Shown here piece by piece: positions 1 through 6,912 of a DNA stretch of 21,673 nucleotides. The DNA comes from Gaiellales bacterium (GTDB lineage Bacteria > Actinomycetota > Thermoleophilia > Gaiellales > F1-60-MAGs149): the NCBI GenBank assembly GCA_030831375.1, contig JAURLF010000074.1, positions 1 through 21,673 on the forward strand, written 5' to 3'. Numbering within the stretch: the stretch's first letter is position 1; each line of letters starts with the position of its first letter. Below the pieces are notes generated by a model. The model was not told the origin of the DNA. It did no database searches and saw nothing but the letters and a program-made list of their open reading frames with translations. Position numbers and translations under genes: made by a program.

Positions 1-626
1 CCGCCGCCGAGGCGGGGGCGACCGCGCTCGTCGGCGGGCCGACCGCGCAGGACTACGACACGGACCGCACGATCAGCCGCGACGCGAAGGTGATCGTGCC
101 GCTGACCCTGCTGCTGATCCTGATCATCCTCGGCCTGCTGCTGCGCGCCGTCGTCGCACCCTTGTACCTGATCGCGACGGTGATCCTGTCCTACTTCGCC
201 ACCCTCGGGCTGACGTACGTGATCTTCATCCACGTCTTCGGCAGCCCCGGTGTCGACCCGGGCTACGCGACGTTCCTGTTCCTGTTCGCCGTCGCCCTCG
301 GCGTCGACTACAACATCTTCCTCGTCTCGCGCATCCGCGAGGAGGCCGAGTCCGCGCCGATGCGCCCCGCGGTGCTGCGCGCCCTCGAGACGACGGGCGG
401 CGTGATCACGAGCGCCGGCCTGATCCTCGCCGGCACGTTCCTCGTGCTGATGACGCTGCCCCTGGAGGCGCTCTTCCAGCTCGGCTTCGGCGTCGCCCTC
501 GGCGTCCTCATCGACACCTTCGTGGTGCGCACGCTGCTGGTGCCCGCCCTCGCCGTCTGGGTCGGGGACCGCTCGTGGTGGCCGGGTCGGGTGCCGACGC
601 ACACGGCGCCGCCGGCGGCGGACTGA
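1..626 (+). CDS. MMPL/MmpL-family membrane transporter, C-terminal part (5' end outside window)
   Basis: The frame is open from base 3 to the TGA at 624-626, giving 207 visible residues that are clearly the last domain of an RND-type MMPL transporter. After a short periplasmic stretch come about five hydrophobic helices. Between the third and fourth lies the MMPL signature GVDYNIFLVSRIREE, with the Asp-Tyr pair that in MmpL proteins takes part in proton relay. The C-terminus (DRSWWPGR and a short tail) is the usual cytoplasmic end of small MMPL proteins without a long C-terminal domain. Family members export lipids or hydrophobic compounds using the proton gradient; the substrate cannot be told from this fragment. 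The stop codon lies inside a possible -35 box (CTGACC, 623-628) for the next gene. The family call is secure; size and start are unknown. Confidence 0.93.
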   Translation, partial: AAEAGATALVGGPTAQDYDTDRTISRDAKVIVPLTLLLILIILGLLLRAVVAPLYLIATVILSYFATLGLTYVIFIHVFGSPGVDPGYATFLFLFAVALGVDYNIFLVSRIREEAESAPMRPAVLRALETTGGVITSAGLILAGTFLVLMTLPLEALFQLGFGVALGVLIDTFVVRTLLVPALAVWVGDRSWWPGRVPTHTAPPAAD

Positions 627-646
627 CCCGGGCCGCAGGCGCCGCC

Positions 647-652
647 TAGACT
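647..652 (+). promoter_or_regulatory. -10 box (TAGACT) of a leaderless promoter for the amidotransferase gene
   Basis: TAGACT is followed by six bases and then the ATG at 659, so transcription would begin on the start codon. A -35-like CTGACC lies at 623-628 with an 18-base spacer. No Shine-Dalgarno sequence is present. Confidence 0.65.
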
Positions 653-658
653 GCGCCC

Positions 659-1381
659 ATGGACATCCTCGTCCTCCAGCACATCCGCTGCGAGCCGCCC
701 GCCGCGTACGGCGACGCCCTGACCGCGCGCGGCCACGTCCTGCACCCGGTCGAGGTCGACGAGGGCGAGCCCCTGCCCGACTGGCGCGAGTACGGCGCCA
801 TCGTCGCGATGGGCGGGCCGATGGGGGCCTACGAGGACGACGCGCACCCGTGGCTCGCCGCGGAGAAGGCGCTGATCCGCGACGCGGTGCACGCGGGCCT
901 GCCGTACTTCGGGGCCTGCCTCGGCGTGCAGCTCCTCGCCGCCGCGCTCGGCGCCCGCGTCCACCCCGGGCCCGAGCCCGAGGTGGGCCTCCTCGACGTG
1001 CAGCTGACCGAGGCGGGCCGCCGCGACCCCGTCGCCTCGATCCTACCCGCCTCGTTCAGGACGCTGCAGTGGCACGGCGACACCTTCGACCTGCCGGAGG
1101 GCGCGGTCTCGCTGTTCTCGAGCCCCGCCTACCCGAACCAGGGCTTCCGCTACGGCGAGGTCGCCTACGGCGTCCAGTTCCACCTCGAGGTCGACGAGGC
1201 CCTCGCCGACGAGTGGTCGCGCGTCCCCGCCTACCGCGAGGCCGCCGAGCGCGTGCTCGGCCCGGGTGGGCTCGAGACCCTGCTCGATGGGGTGCGCGCC
1301 AACGCGGATCGCATGCTGCCCCACGCCCGCACCCTGATCGACGCTTGGCTCGACCAGGCGATCGAGTTCGGGCGGGTCTAG
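659..1381 (+). CDS. class I glutamine amidotransferase-like protein
   Basis: A 240-residue protein with the complete triad of class I glutamine amidotransferases: nucleophile Cys87 in the elbow FGACLGVQ, and His175/Glu177 in GVQFHLEV. The oxyanion-side motif GGPMG (52-56) is also present. The fold matches the free-standing GuaA-like amidotransferases (COG0518), which hydrolyse glutamine or a gamma-glutamyl compound. There is no synthetase domain and no obvious partner subunit nearby, so the acceptor or true substrate is unknown; gamma-glutamyl-amine hydrolysis is one possibility. The start ATG is supported by the leaderless promoter immediately upstream, and the gene is separated from the MMPL gene by 32 bases. 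It is probably cytoplasmic, as no signal peptide is visible. Confidence 0.9.
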   Translation: MDILVLQHIRCEPPAAYGDALTARGHVLHPVEVDEGEPLPDWREYGAIVAMGGPMGAYEDDAHPWLAAEKALIRDAVHAGLPYFGACLGVQLLAAALGARVHPGPEPEVGLLDVQLTEAGRRDPVASILPASFRTLQWHGDTFDLPEGAVSLFSSPAYPNQGFRYGEVAYGVQFHLEVDEALADEWSRVPAYREAAERVLGPGGLETLLDGVRANADRMLPHARTLIDAWLDQAIEFGRV

Positions 1382-1394
1382 CGGAGCAGGCAGC

Positions 1395-1420
1395 CCCCGC
1401 CGGTCATCGCTCGCGCGGGG
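1395..1420 (+). terminator. weak GC-rich stem-loop after the amidotransferase gene
   Basis: CCCCGC (1395-1400) can pair with GCGGGG (1415-1420) around a 14-base loop, a few bases downstream of the TAG at 1379-1381. There is no T tract. In DNA this GC-rich such stems arise easily, so this is only a candidate terminator. Confidence 0.25.
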
Positions 1421-1447
1421 CGGCTCGCGCCCGGCCCCGCCGCCGAC

Positions 1448-1453
1448 TACCCT
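1448..1453 (+). promoter_or_regulatory. -10 box (TACCCT) of a leaderless promoter for the Rieske oxygenase gene
   Basis: TACCCT followed by exactly six bases and the ATG at 1460. No ribosome-binding site and no convincing -35 box are seen. It supports the upstream ATG, and hence the lysine-rich N-terminal tail. Confidence 0.6.
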
Positions 1454-1459
1454 CACCCC

Positions 1460-2494
1460 ATGGCGGACGCGGCGAAGCGCAAGGCGCGCACGGCGAAGAA
1501 GGACAAGGGCAAGGCCGCGAAGCGCATGCGCCTGTCGCAGTTCTGGCACCCGATCGCGACGGCGGAGGAGGTCGGCGGGCAGCCGCGCCGGTTCACGCTG
1601 CTCGACGAGGACCTCGTAGCGTTCCGGACGGCGGCGGGCGTGACCGTCCTCAAGGACCTCTGCATCCACCGCGGCGCCGCGCTGTCGCTCGGCGAGGTCC
1701 GGGACGGCTGCATCGTCTGCCCGTACCACGGCTGGGAGTACGACGCCTCGGGCGCGTGCGTGAGGATCCCCGCGCAGCCGGGCCGCCCGATCCCCGCCGC
1801 GGCGCGCGCGGTCGCCTACCGGGCCGAGGAGCGCCACGGCCTCGTCTGGGTGGCGCTGGAGGAGCCGATCGCGCCGATCCCGCACGTCCCCGACGACCTC
1901 GACCGGGACCCGGCGTTCACGGGCGAGGTCTTCAGCGTGCTCGAGTGGGCGACCTCCGCCGGCCGCTCGACGGAGAACTCGATGGACGTCTCGCACTTCC
2001 CCTTCGTGCACCCCGAGCTGCTCGGCGACCCCGACCACCCCGAGCAGGAGCCGTACGAGCTGCACGCGGAGGAGTGGGGCCAGTGGTTCCGCGTGCCGAA
2101 CCAGTTCTGGCGCTCCGTCGACGGCACGCAGAACGCGCGCATCACGTACGTCTACACGCACGTCTACCCGTTCACGATGCACCTGCACGTGACGACGGAC
2201 GGCGACGACTCGGGCCGCGTCATGAGCGTGATGGTGATCGCCTCCCCGACGCGCGCGAAGGAGACGCGCGTCTTCCGGATCGCGTTCCGCAACTACGTCG
2301 AGGAGAACGCCAACTTCGTCTCCGACTACCTGCACATCCTCGAGCAGGACCGCCGCGTCGTGGAGAGCATCCGCCCCGAGGAGATCCCCGCGTCGCTCAA
2401 GGAGGAGCTCCACATCAAGGTGCCGGACCTCTCCTCCATCGCGTACCGGCGCTGGCTCGAGGACGTCGACATGCAGGGCGTGCTGGCGCCCTGA
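1460..2494 (+). CDS. Rieske [2Fe-2S] non-haem iron oxygenase, VanA-like oxygenase component
   Basis: A 344-residue protein. The Rieske domain is near the N-terminus, with cluster ligands Cys68/His70 (LCIHRG) and Cys87/His90 (CPYHGW). The catalytic domain has N173-x2-D176-x2-H179-x4-H184, giving the bridging Asp and two iron-binding histidines; the third iron ligand is probably Asp297 (EQDRRVVE). The length and the FWHPIA opening resemble single-component VanA/TsaM/phthalate-oxygenase-type enzymes, which demethylate or hydroxylate aromatic and heterocyclic substrates using electrons from a separate reductase. No reductase or ferredoxin gene is in the window. The first 24 residues are unusually basic (11 Lys/Arg) and precede the normal start of the domain; Met23 is an alternative start. 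hyuA follows after 41 bases, so joint transcription and a shared substrate pathway are likely. The substrate is not identifiable. Confidence 0.92.
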   Translation: MADAAKRKARTAKKDKGKAAKRMRLSQFWHPIATAEEVGGQPRRFTLLDEDLVAFRTAAGVTVLKDLCIHRGAALSLGEVRDGCIVCPYHGWEYDASGACVRIPAQPGRPIPAAARAVAYRAEERHGLVWVALEEPIAPIPHVPDDLDRDPAFTGEVFSVLEWATSAGRSTENSMDVSHFPFVHPELLGDPDHPEQEPYELHAEEWGQWFRVPNQFWRSVDGTQNARITYVYTHVYPFTMHLHVTTDGDDSGRVMSVMVIASPTRAKETRVFRIAFRNYVEENANFVSDYLHILEQDRRVVESIRPEEIPASLKEELHIKVPDLSSIAYRRWLEDVDMQGVLAP

Positions 2495-2535
2495 GCCTTG
2501 CCGCGGCGCAGGCGCGCTGCCACGATCCCGGCGGG

Positions 2536-4560
2536 ATGGGGAGGATCGGGATCGACGTCGGCGGCTCCTTCACGGACGCGGTGATGCTCGACGATGCCGG
2601 CGGGGTCCGGATCGCGAAGGTGCCATCGACGCCGTCGAGGATCGAGGCCGGCTTCCTCGACGCGCTGCAGGACCTCCTCGCCGCGGCGGGCGCGCGGACC
2701 GCCGATGTCGCCTATCTCGCCCACGGCACCACCGTGGCCACCAACGCGGTCGTCACGCGCTCGTTCGCCCGCACGGCGCTCGTCACGAACGACGGGTTCG
2801 CCGATGTGCTCGCGATCGGCACGCAGATGCGCCGCAACGTGTACGACCTGTGGACCCCCGAGCCCGAGCCGCTCGTGCCGCGCGAGCGCTGCCATGGCGT
2901 GCCGGGCCGGATCGACGCCCAGGGCGTCGAGGTCGAGCCCCTGAACGAGGAGGCCGTGCGCTGCGCCGCGGCCCGCATGCGCAGCGACGGCACCGAGGCC
3001 GTCGCCGTGATGGGACTGTTCTCGTTCCTGAACGCCGCACACGAGCGGCGGATCGGCGAGATCCTCGCCGAGGAGCTCCCCGGCCTGCCGGTGACCCTGT
3101 CGAGCGACGTGGTGCCCGAGTTCCGGGAGTACCCGCGAGCCGCGACGGCCGCCGCGAACGCGGCGCTGATGCCGCTCGTCGGCGCCTACGTCGGGGCCGT
3201 CGAGCGCGAGCTCGCGGAGGCCGGGGTGTCCGCGCCCCTGCACCTGATGCAGAGCAACGGGGGCGTGGCCCCCGCCGAGCGCGCCCGCGATCGGCCAATC
3301 GCCCTCGCCGCATCAGGGCCGGCGGCCGGCGTGATCGGCGGCGCCCGGCTCGCGCGAGACGCCGGCGAGACGAACGCGATCACCTTCGACATGGGCGGCA
3401 CCACCGCGGACATCGGCATCGCCCCGGGCGGAGAGCCGCAGATCCGCTTCGACGGCGACGCCGCCGGCACCCCGATCAGCATCCCGCAGATCGACGTGCT
3501 CTGCATCGGCGCCGGCGGCGGGTCGATCGCCTCGGTGGACGACTTCGGCGCCCTCTCCGTCGGACCCGCGAGCGCCGGCGCCGACCCCGGTCCCGCCGCG
3601 TACGGCCGGGGCGGGCAGCGGGCCACGGTCACCGACGCCCACGTCGTGCTCGGCACGCTCGGCGCGGACCGCCGGCTGGCCGGCCGCCTGCCGCTCGACC
3701 GCGGCCTCGCGGAGGCCGCCATCCGGCGCGACGTGGCGGAACCGCTCGGGCTCGGCGTCGAGGACGCCGCCGTCGCCGTGCTGCGCATCCTGAACGCGAA
3801 CATGGCCAATGCCGTCCGCGTGATGAGCGTCGCCCGCGGCCTCGACCCGCGCGACTTCGCCCTCGTGGCGATCGGGGGCGCCGGCCCCATGCACGGCTGC
3901 CAGCTGGCGGACGAGGTCGGGATCCCGCGCGTCGTCGTGCCGCGCTTTCCCGGCGTCGCGGCGGCCTGGGGCCTCCTCGCCACCGACATCCGCCACGACC
4001 TGCGCCGCACATGGCGACGGCCGACCGCGCAGGTCGACCCGGCCGACCTCGACGCCGAGATGGCCCGGCTGGAGGCCGAGGCCCGCGCGCTGCTCGACGG
4101 ATCGCGCGCCGTGTCGCTCGGAGACGACCTCGCCTGGGAGCTGGACATGCGCTACCGCGGACAGGCCTACAACCTGACGGTGCCGCTGGGCCCGCGACCC
4201 GCCACGGCCGAGGCGGTCGCGGCCGCCGAGCGGGCCTTCGTCGCGGAGCACCACCACCTGTACGACTACACCCCGGCGGTGCCGGAGACGGAGATCGTGA
4301 CGATCCGGCTGCGCGCGAGCGCCCGCACCGCGCCGGCGCACGCCGCCGCCGACCCGCAGGCGCCGAGCGAGACCACCCGTCAGCGCGTCTACGACGGCGC
4401 CTGGGCGGACTGGCCGGTCGTCCCGCGCGGCGCGCTCTCCACGGCGGCGCCGCTCGCCGGGCCGGCGATCATCGAGCAGGACGACACGACGACGGTGCTG
4501 CACCGGGGCTGGACGGCAACCGCCCTGCCCGACGGCGCGCTGGTCCTGGAGCGGGCGTGA
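2536..4560 (+). CDS. hyuA: hydantoinase/oxoprolinase family protein, subunit A
   Basis: A 674-residue ATP-dependent subunit of the HyuA family (N-methylhydantoinase A, 5-oxoprolinase N-half, acetone/acetophenone carboxylase subunits). The actin-like ATPase fold is shown by the phosphate loop IDVGGSFTD (6-14), HGTT (63-66), EYPRAATAAANA (198-209), GPAAG (261-265) and FDMGGTTADI (284-293). The ATG is chosen because family members begin a few residues before DVGGTFTD; the open frame upstream lies inside the Rieske gene in another frame. I see neither a Shine-Dalgarno sequence nor a correctly spaced TANNNT box, in line with readthrough from the Rieske gene 41 bases upstream. The last four bases (GTGA) overlap the start of hyuB, giving translational coupling and suggesting a stoichiometric complex. 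Whether it opens a cyclic amide or carboxylates a ketone cannot be settled by sequence reading. Confidence 0.93.
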   Translation: MGRIGIDVGGSFTDAVMLDDAGGVRIAKVPSTPSRIEAGFLDALQDLLAAAGARTADVAYLAHGTTVATNAVVTRSFARTALVTNDGFADVLAIGTQMRRNVYDLWTPEPEPLVPRERCHGVPGRIDAQGVEVEPLNEEAVRCAAARMRSDGTEAVAVMGLFSFLNAAHERRIGEILAEELPGLPVTLSSDVVPEFREYPRAATAAANAALMPLVGAYVGAVERELAEAGVSAPLHLMQSNGGVAPAERARDRPIALAASGPAAGVIGGARLARDAGETNAITFDMGGTTADIGIAPGGEPQIRFDGDAAGTPISIPQIDVLCIGAGGGSIASVDDFGALSVGPASAGADPGPAAYGRGGQRATVTDAHVVLGTLGADRRLAGRLPLDRGLAEAAIRRDVAEPLGLGVEDAAVAVLRILNANMANAVRVMSVARGLDPRDFALVAIGGAGPMHGCQLADEVGIPRVVVPRFPGVAAAWGLLATDIRHDLRRTWRRPTAQVDPADLDAEMARLEAEARALLDGSRAVSLGDDLAWELDMRYRGQAYNLTVPLGPRPATAEAVAAAERAFVAEHHHLYDYTPAVPETEIVTIRLRASARTAPAHAAADPQAPSETTRQRVYDGAWADWPVVPRGALSTAAPLAGPAIIEQDDTTTVLHRGWTATALPDGALVLERA

Positions 4561-6146
4561 GCACGCGCCCCGACCCGGTCCTGCAGGAGATCCTGGCCAG
4601 CGCGTTCCGGCACATCGCCGAGGAGATGGCGGTGGTCGAGTACCGCTCGTCCTACTCGCCGATCATCCGCGAGATGCTCGACTTCAACTGCGGCGTGTTC
4701 GCCGCGGACGGCCGCGCGATCGCGAACTCCGAGCAGATCCCCGCGCAGCTCGGGCTGATGCAGTTCGCCCTCGAGGCGGTGATCGCCAAGTGGGGCGATC
4801 GCGTCGCCGACGGCGATGCGTTCCTCACGAACCACCCGTACATGGGCGGCACGCACACCCCCGACCTGCAGGTCTTCACCCCGCTCATGGTCGACGGGCG
4901 CGTGCACGCGTGGGCCGGCTCGATCGCCCACCACATCGACATCGGCGGCCGCTTCCCCGGCACGGAGAGCGCGCAGACCACCGAGCTCTACCAGGAGGGC
5001 CTGATCTTCCCGGCGATCCGCCTCGTCTCGAGCGGCGTCCGCGAGGCGGCCGTCTACGAGCTGATCGCGGCGAACGTCCGGGTCCCGGACGCGACGATGG
5101 GCGACCTCGACGCGCAGCTGGCCTCATGCCGCCGCGGCACCCAGCGCCTCGGCGAGCTGATCGAGCGGCACGGGGCCGACGTGGTGGGCGGCGGCATGGA
5201 GGCGGTCGTCGACCAGACGGCCCGCCGCGCCGAGGCGCTGTTCCGATCATGGCCGGATCGCGCGGTCGAGGCGGAGGGCTTCCTCGACGACATCGGCTTC
5301 GAGGGCACCGACCCGGTCCGGATCCACGCCCGGCTGTCCGTCGACGACGGCACGCTCGTCGTCGACCTCTCAGGCAGCTCACCCCAGGTCGCCTCCGGCA
5401 TGAACGTGCCGCTCGCCAGCGCGCATGCCGCCGCCTACTTCGCGGTCCGCTGCTTCCTCGGCGGAGACGTCCCGCACAACGCGGGGCTGGCCGGGCGCGT
5501 CCGGCTCGTGGCCCCCGAGGGGTCGCTGTTCAACCCGACGTTCCCGACCGCCCTGAGCGCCCGCCACCTGGCGGTGCAGCGCCTGACGGACGTCCTGATC
5601 GACGCCCTCTCCGATCTCCTGCCCGCGCACGCGATCGCGGGCAGCCAGGTCTCGTTCCCGTCGTTCGTCCTGCAGGCGGTCGATCCGCGCAGCGGCTCCC
5701 TGACGCTCCTGGTCGACATCCTCGGCGGTGGCGGCGGAGCCCGCCCCGGCGCCCCCGGCGACGACGGGATCGACCCGTACACCTCGAACTGCGCGATCCT
5801 CCCCGTCGAGATCGCCGAGCTCGAGTACCCCTTCGTCGTGGAGCGCAGCGAGCTGATCGAGGGCTCCGGCGGTGCCGGCCGCCAGCGCGGCGGCCTCGGG
5901 ATCCGCCGCGCCTACCGCCTCCTCGGCGACGCGGCGGACGGCATGTACTACGTCGAGCAGACCGACCCGCGCTTCGGGGCGCGGGGGCGCGACGGCGGGG
6001 AGCCCGGCCGGCCCGGCCGCGTCGCCCTGCGGGACGGGCAGACCGGCGAGGAGCGCCCCCTGCCGGGCAAGGGGTACCTGCGCATCCGCCGCGGCGACAC
6101 CCTGATCCTCGAGGGCGCGGGCGGCGGCGGCTTCGGCGCCCCGTAA
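4557..6146 (+). CDS. hyuB: hydantoinase/oxoprolinase family protein, subunit B
   Basis: A 529-residue partner of HyuA. It starts with GTG at 4557, overlapping the hyuA stop (GTGA). HyuB-family hallmarks are present: REMLDFNCGVFAADG near residue 38-52, the conserved NHPYMGGTHTPD (92-103), HHIDIGG (125-131) and the glycine-rich C-terminus (GGGGFG). HyuB acts with HyuA in ATP-dependent opening of hydantoin or 5-oxoproline rings or in ketone carboxylation; the A subunit phosphorylates the substrate and the B subunit completes the reaction. Length is normal for the family. A perfect six-base-pair stem with the stop codon in its loop occurs at the end, and a tiny membrane-peptide frame starts 30 bases later. 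The complex is probably cytoplasmic. Specific substrate unknown; proximity to a Rieske oxygenase suggests catabolism of an N-heterocycle or an N-methylated cyclic compound. Confidence 0.93.
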   Translation: MSTRPDPVLQEILASAFRHIAEEMAVVEYRSSYSPIIREMLDFNCGVFAADGRAIANSEQIPAQLGLMQFALEAVIAKWGDRVADGDAFLTNHPYMGGTHTPDLQVFTPLMVDGRVHAWAGSIAHHIDIGGRFPGTESAQTTELYQEGLIFPAIRLVSSGVREAAVYELIAANVRVPDATMGDLDAQLASCRRGTQRLGELIERHGADVVGGGMEAVVDQTARRAEALFRSWPDRAVEAEGFLDDIGFEGTDPVRIHARLSVDDGTLVVDLSGSSPQVASGMNVPLASAHAAAYFAVRCFLGGDVPHNAGLAGRVRLVAPEGSLFNPTFPTALSARHLAVQRLTDVLIDALSDLLPAHAIAGSQVSFPSFVLQAVDPRSGSLTLLVDILGGGGGARPGAPGDDGIDPYTSNCAILPVEIAELEYPFVVERSELIEGSGGAGRQRGGLGIRRAYRLLGDAADGMYYVEQTDPRFGARGRDGGEPGRPGRVALRDGQTGEERPLPGKGYLRIRRGDTLILEGAGGGGFGAP

Positions 6147-6153
6147 GCGGGGC
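6138..6153 (+). other. perfect 6-bp hairpin with the hyuB stop codon in its loop
   Basis: GCCCCG (6138-6143) pairs with CGGGGC (6148-6153) around the loop TAAG, which contains the hyuB TAA stop. There is no T tract, so intrinsic termination is doubtful. It may slow ribosomes or limit RNA decay, or be chance in GC-rich DNA. Confidence 0.3.
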
Positions 6154-6176
6154 CCGCGGCCCGGCGACTCGCCCGC

Positions 6177-6272
6177 ATGGACATGCAGCGCATCGCCATC
6201 GCCCTCCCCCTCGCCGTGATCGCCCTGATCGCGCTCGACTGGGCCCGCCACGTGGCCGGCGGGCGCCGGTGA
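6177..6272 (+). CDS. 31-residue single-helix membrane peptide (putative)
   Basis: The ATG at 6177 opens a 31-codon frame ending in TGA at 6270-6272: a short polar start (MDMQR), an uninterrupted hydrophobic segment of about 15 residues (IAIALPLAVIALIAL), then DWARHVAGGRR. This is one short membrane-spanning helix with a positive tail. Every third codon position is G or C, matching genuine genes here. It lies 30 bases behind hyuB and its stop overlaps the GTG of the next small frame (GTGA), the same junction type as hyuA/hyuB. No Shine-Dalgarno sequence or -10 box is evident. Function unknown; a membrane anchor or regulator for a neighbouring protein is conceivable. It could also be non-coding. 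Confidence 0.4.
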   Translation: MDMQRIAIALPLAVIALIALDWARHVAGGRR

Positions 6273-6427
6273 GCCCGGATCCGGACGACCCGGACGAGCC
6301 CTCCCTCCCCCGCCTGCCGCCGGACGACCTGGCCGCCCTCTCGGAGGCCGAGCTGGCGCGGCTCGCCGCGGCGATCTGGGCGCGCGTCGTCGGGTCCGAC
6401 GCCGGCGCCGAAGCCGACGGGGACTAG
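6269..6427 (+). CDS. 52-residue acidic peptide (putative)
   Basis: The GTG at 6269 overlaps the TGA of the preceding micro-frame by four bases, and the frame runs to TAG at 6425-6427. The first 20 residues are proline- and aspartate-rich (SPDPDDPDEPSLPRLPPDD), followed by a predicted amphipathic helix (LAALSEAELARLAAAIWARVVG) and an acidic tail. Third positions are almost all G or C. The design, a disordered acidic head plus one helix with a Trp, resembles the small acyl-CoA carboxylase epsilon-like or adaptor peptides of actinobacteria in general shape only; I do not recognise a family. Its stop interlocks with the stop of the leftward pentapeptide-repeat gene (palindromic CTAG). Coding status is plausible, function unknown. 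Confidence 0.5.
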   Translation: MSPDPDDPDEPSLPRLPPDDLAALSEAELARLAAAIWARVVGSDAGAEADGD

Positions 6428-6858
6428 CCGGCGACGGTCCCGTCGGGCAGCACGGTCGCGACGAGCGACGCCCCCTCGAGGTCCGCGCCCGTCAGGTCGG
6501 CGCCGGTCAGGTCGGCCCCGTCGAGACGTGCGCCGGAGAGGTCCGCGTCCGTGAGGTCGGCCCCGGTGAGGTCGTAGCCGGAGAGGTCTCCCTCGGCGAG
6601 GTCGAGGCCCGACAGGTCGGCGCCGGCGAAGCTCGGCCGCCGCCCGTGGGCGAGCGCGTGCTCGGCGATCACGGGAATCGCGATCCGCCAGTAGCGGTCG
6701 CGGTACTCGGCGGGCACGCCGAGCCGCGCGTACGCCTCCTGGAAGGCGGCGAGGGGCTCCGCCCCGCCCGCGACGCGCTCGCCGACCCAGACCGCGACGG
6801 CCTCGAAGCCGTCCACGATGTCGTTCCACGCGATCGGGAGCGGGGCGTCGTCGGCCAT
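6424..6858 (-). CDS. pentapeptide-repeat protein
   Basis: A 144-residue protein. Residues 1-70 form a helical N-terminal region (WNDIVDGFEAVAVWVGERV and following) and residues 77-137 consist of about twelve consecutive pentapeptides of the form A(D/R)LxG, for example GADLTGADLTDADLSG. Such repeats fold into a right-handed quadrilateral beta-helix. Some family members (MfpA, Qnr) mimic DNA and protect gyrase, but most have no known role, and the 12-unit helix here is short for a DNA mimic. The ATG is supported by a leaderless promoter (TACGCT, seven bases before the start). It diverges from the DedA gene with 54 bases between start codons, and its stop codon interlocks with that of the small acidic frame. 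Function unknown; no membrane segment or signal peptide. Confidence 0.88.
   Translation of the reverse strand: MADDAPLPIAWNDIVDGFEAVAVWVGERVAGGAEPLAAFQEAYARLGVPAEYRDRYWRIAIPVIAEHALAHGRRPSFAGADLSGLDLAEGDLSGYDLTGADLTDADLSGARLDGADLTGADLTGADLEGASLVATVLPDGTVAG
6475..6628 (-). repeat. degenerate 15-bp tandem repeats encoding pentapeptides
   Basis: Repeated blocks such as GGTCGGCGCCGGTCA and GGTCGGCCCCGTCGA recur in 15-base steps (plus-strand reading). They are the coding image of the pentapeptide array, not an independent repeat element. Confidence 0.8.
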
Positions 6859-6865
6859 CGGCCGG

Positions 6866-6871
6866 AGCGTA
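6866..6871 (-). promoter_or_regulatory. -10 box (TACGCT) of a leaderless promoter for the pentapeptide-repeat gene
   Basis: Read on the minus strand, TACGCT is followed by seven bases and the ATG at 6858. No ribosome-binding site is present. Confidence 0.6.
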
Positions 6872-6899
6872 CCCGCCGGGGAGCCCGCGGGGCGCTCCG

Positions 6900-6905
6900 T
6901 ACACT
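6900..6905 (+). promoter_or_regulatory. -10 box (TACACT) of a leaderless promoter for the DedA gene
   Basis: TACACT, then seven bases, then the ATG at 6913. It lies in the 54-base divergent spacer, 28 bases from the opposing -10 box of the pentapeptide-repeat gene. Confidence 0.6.
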
Positions 6906-6912
6906 GCAGCGG

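Noticed and set aside
850..2535. Long rightward open frame running into hyuA from far upstream
   Set aside because: It overlaps the amidotransferase and Rieske genes in another frame and reads as Arg/Pro/Ala-rich low-complexity sequence; hyuA homology starts at 2536.
6475..6628. 15-base tandem repeats as a possible CRISPR or minisatellite
   Set aside because: They are in phase with the pentapeptide codons, have no unique spacers and vary at third positions as coding repeats do.
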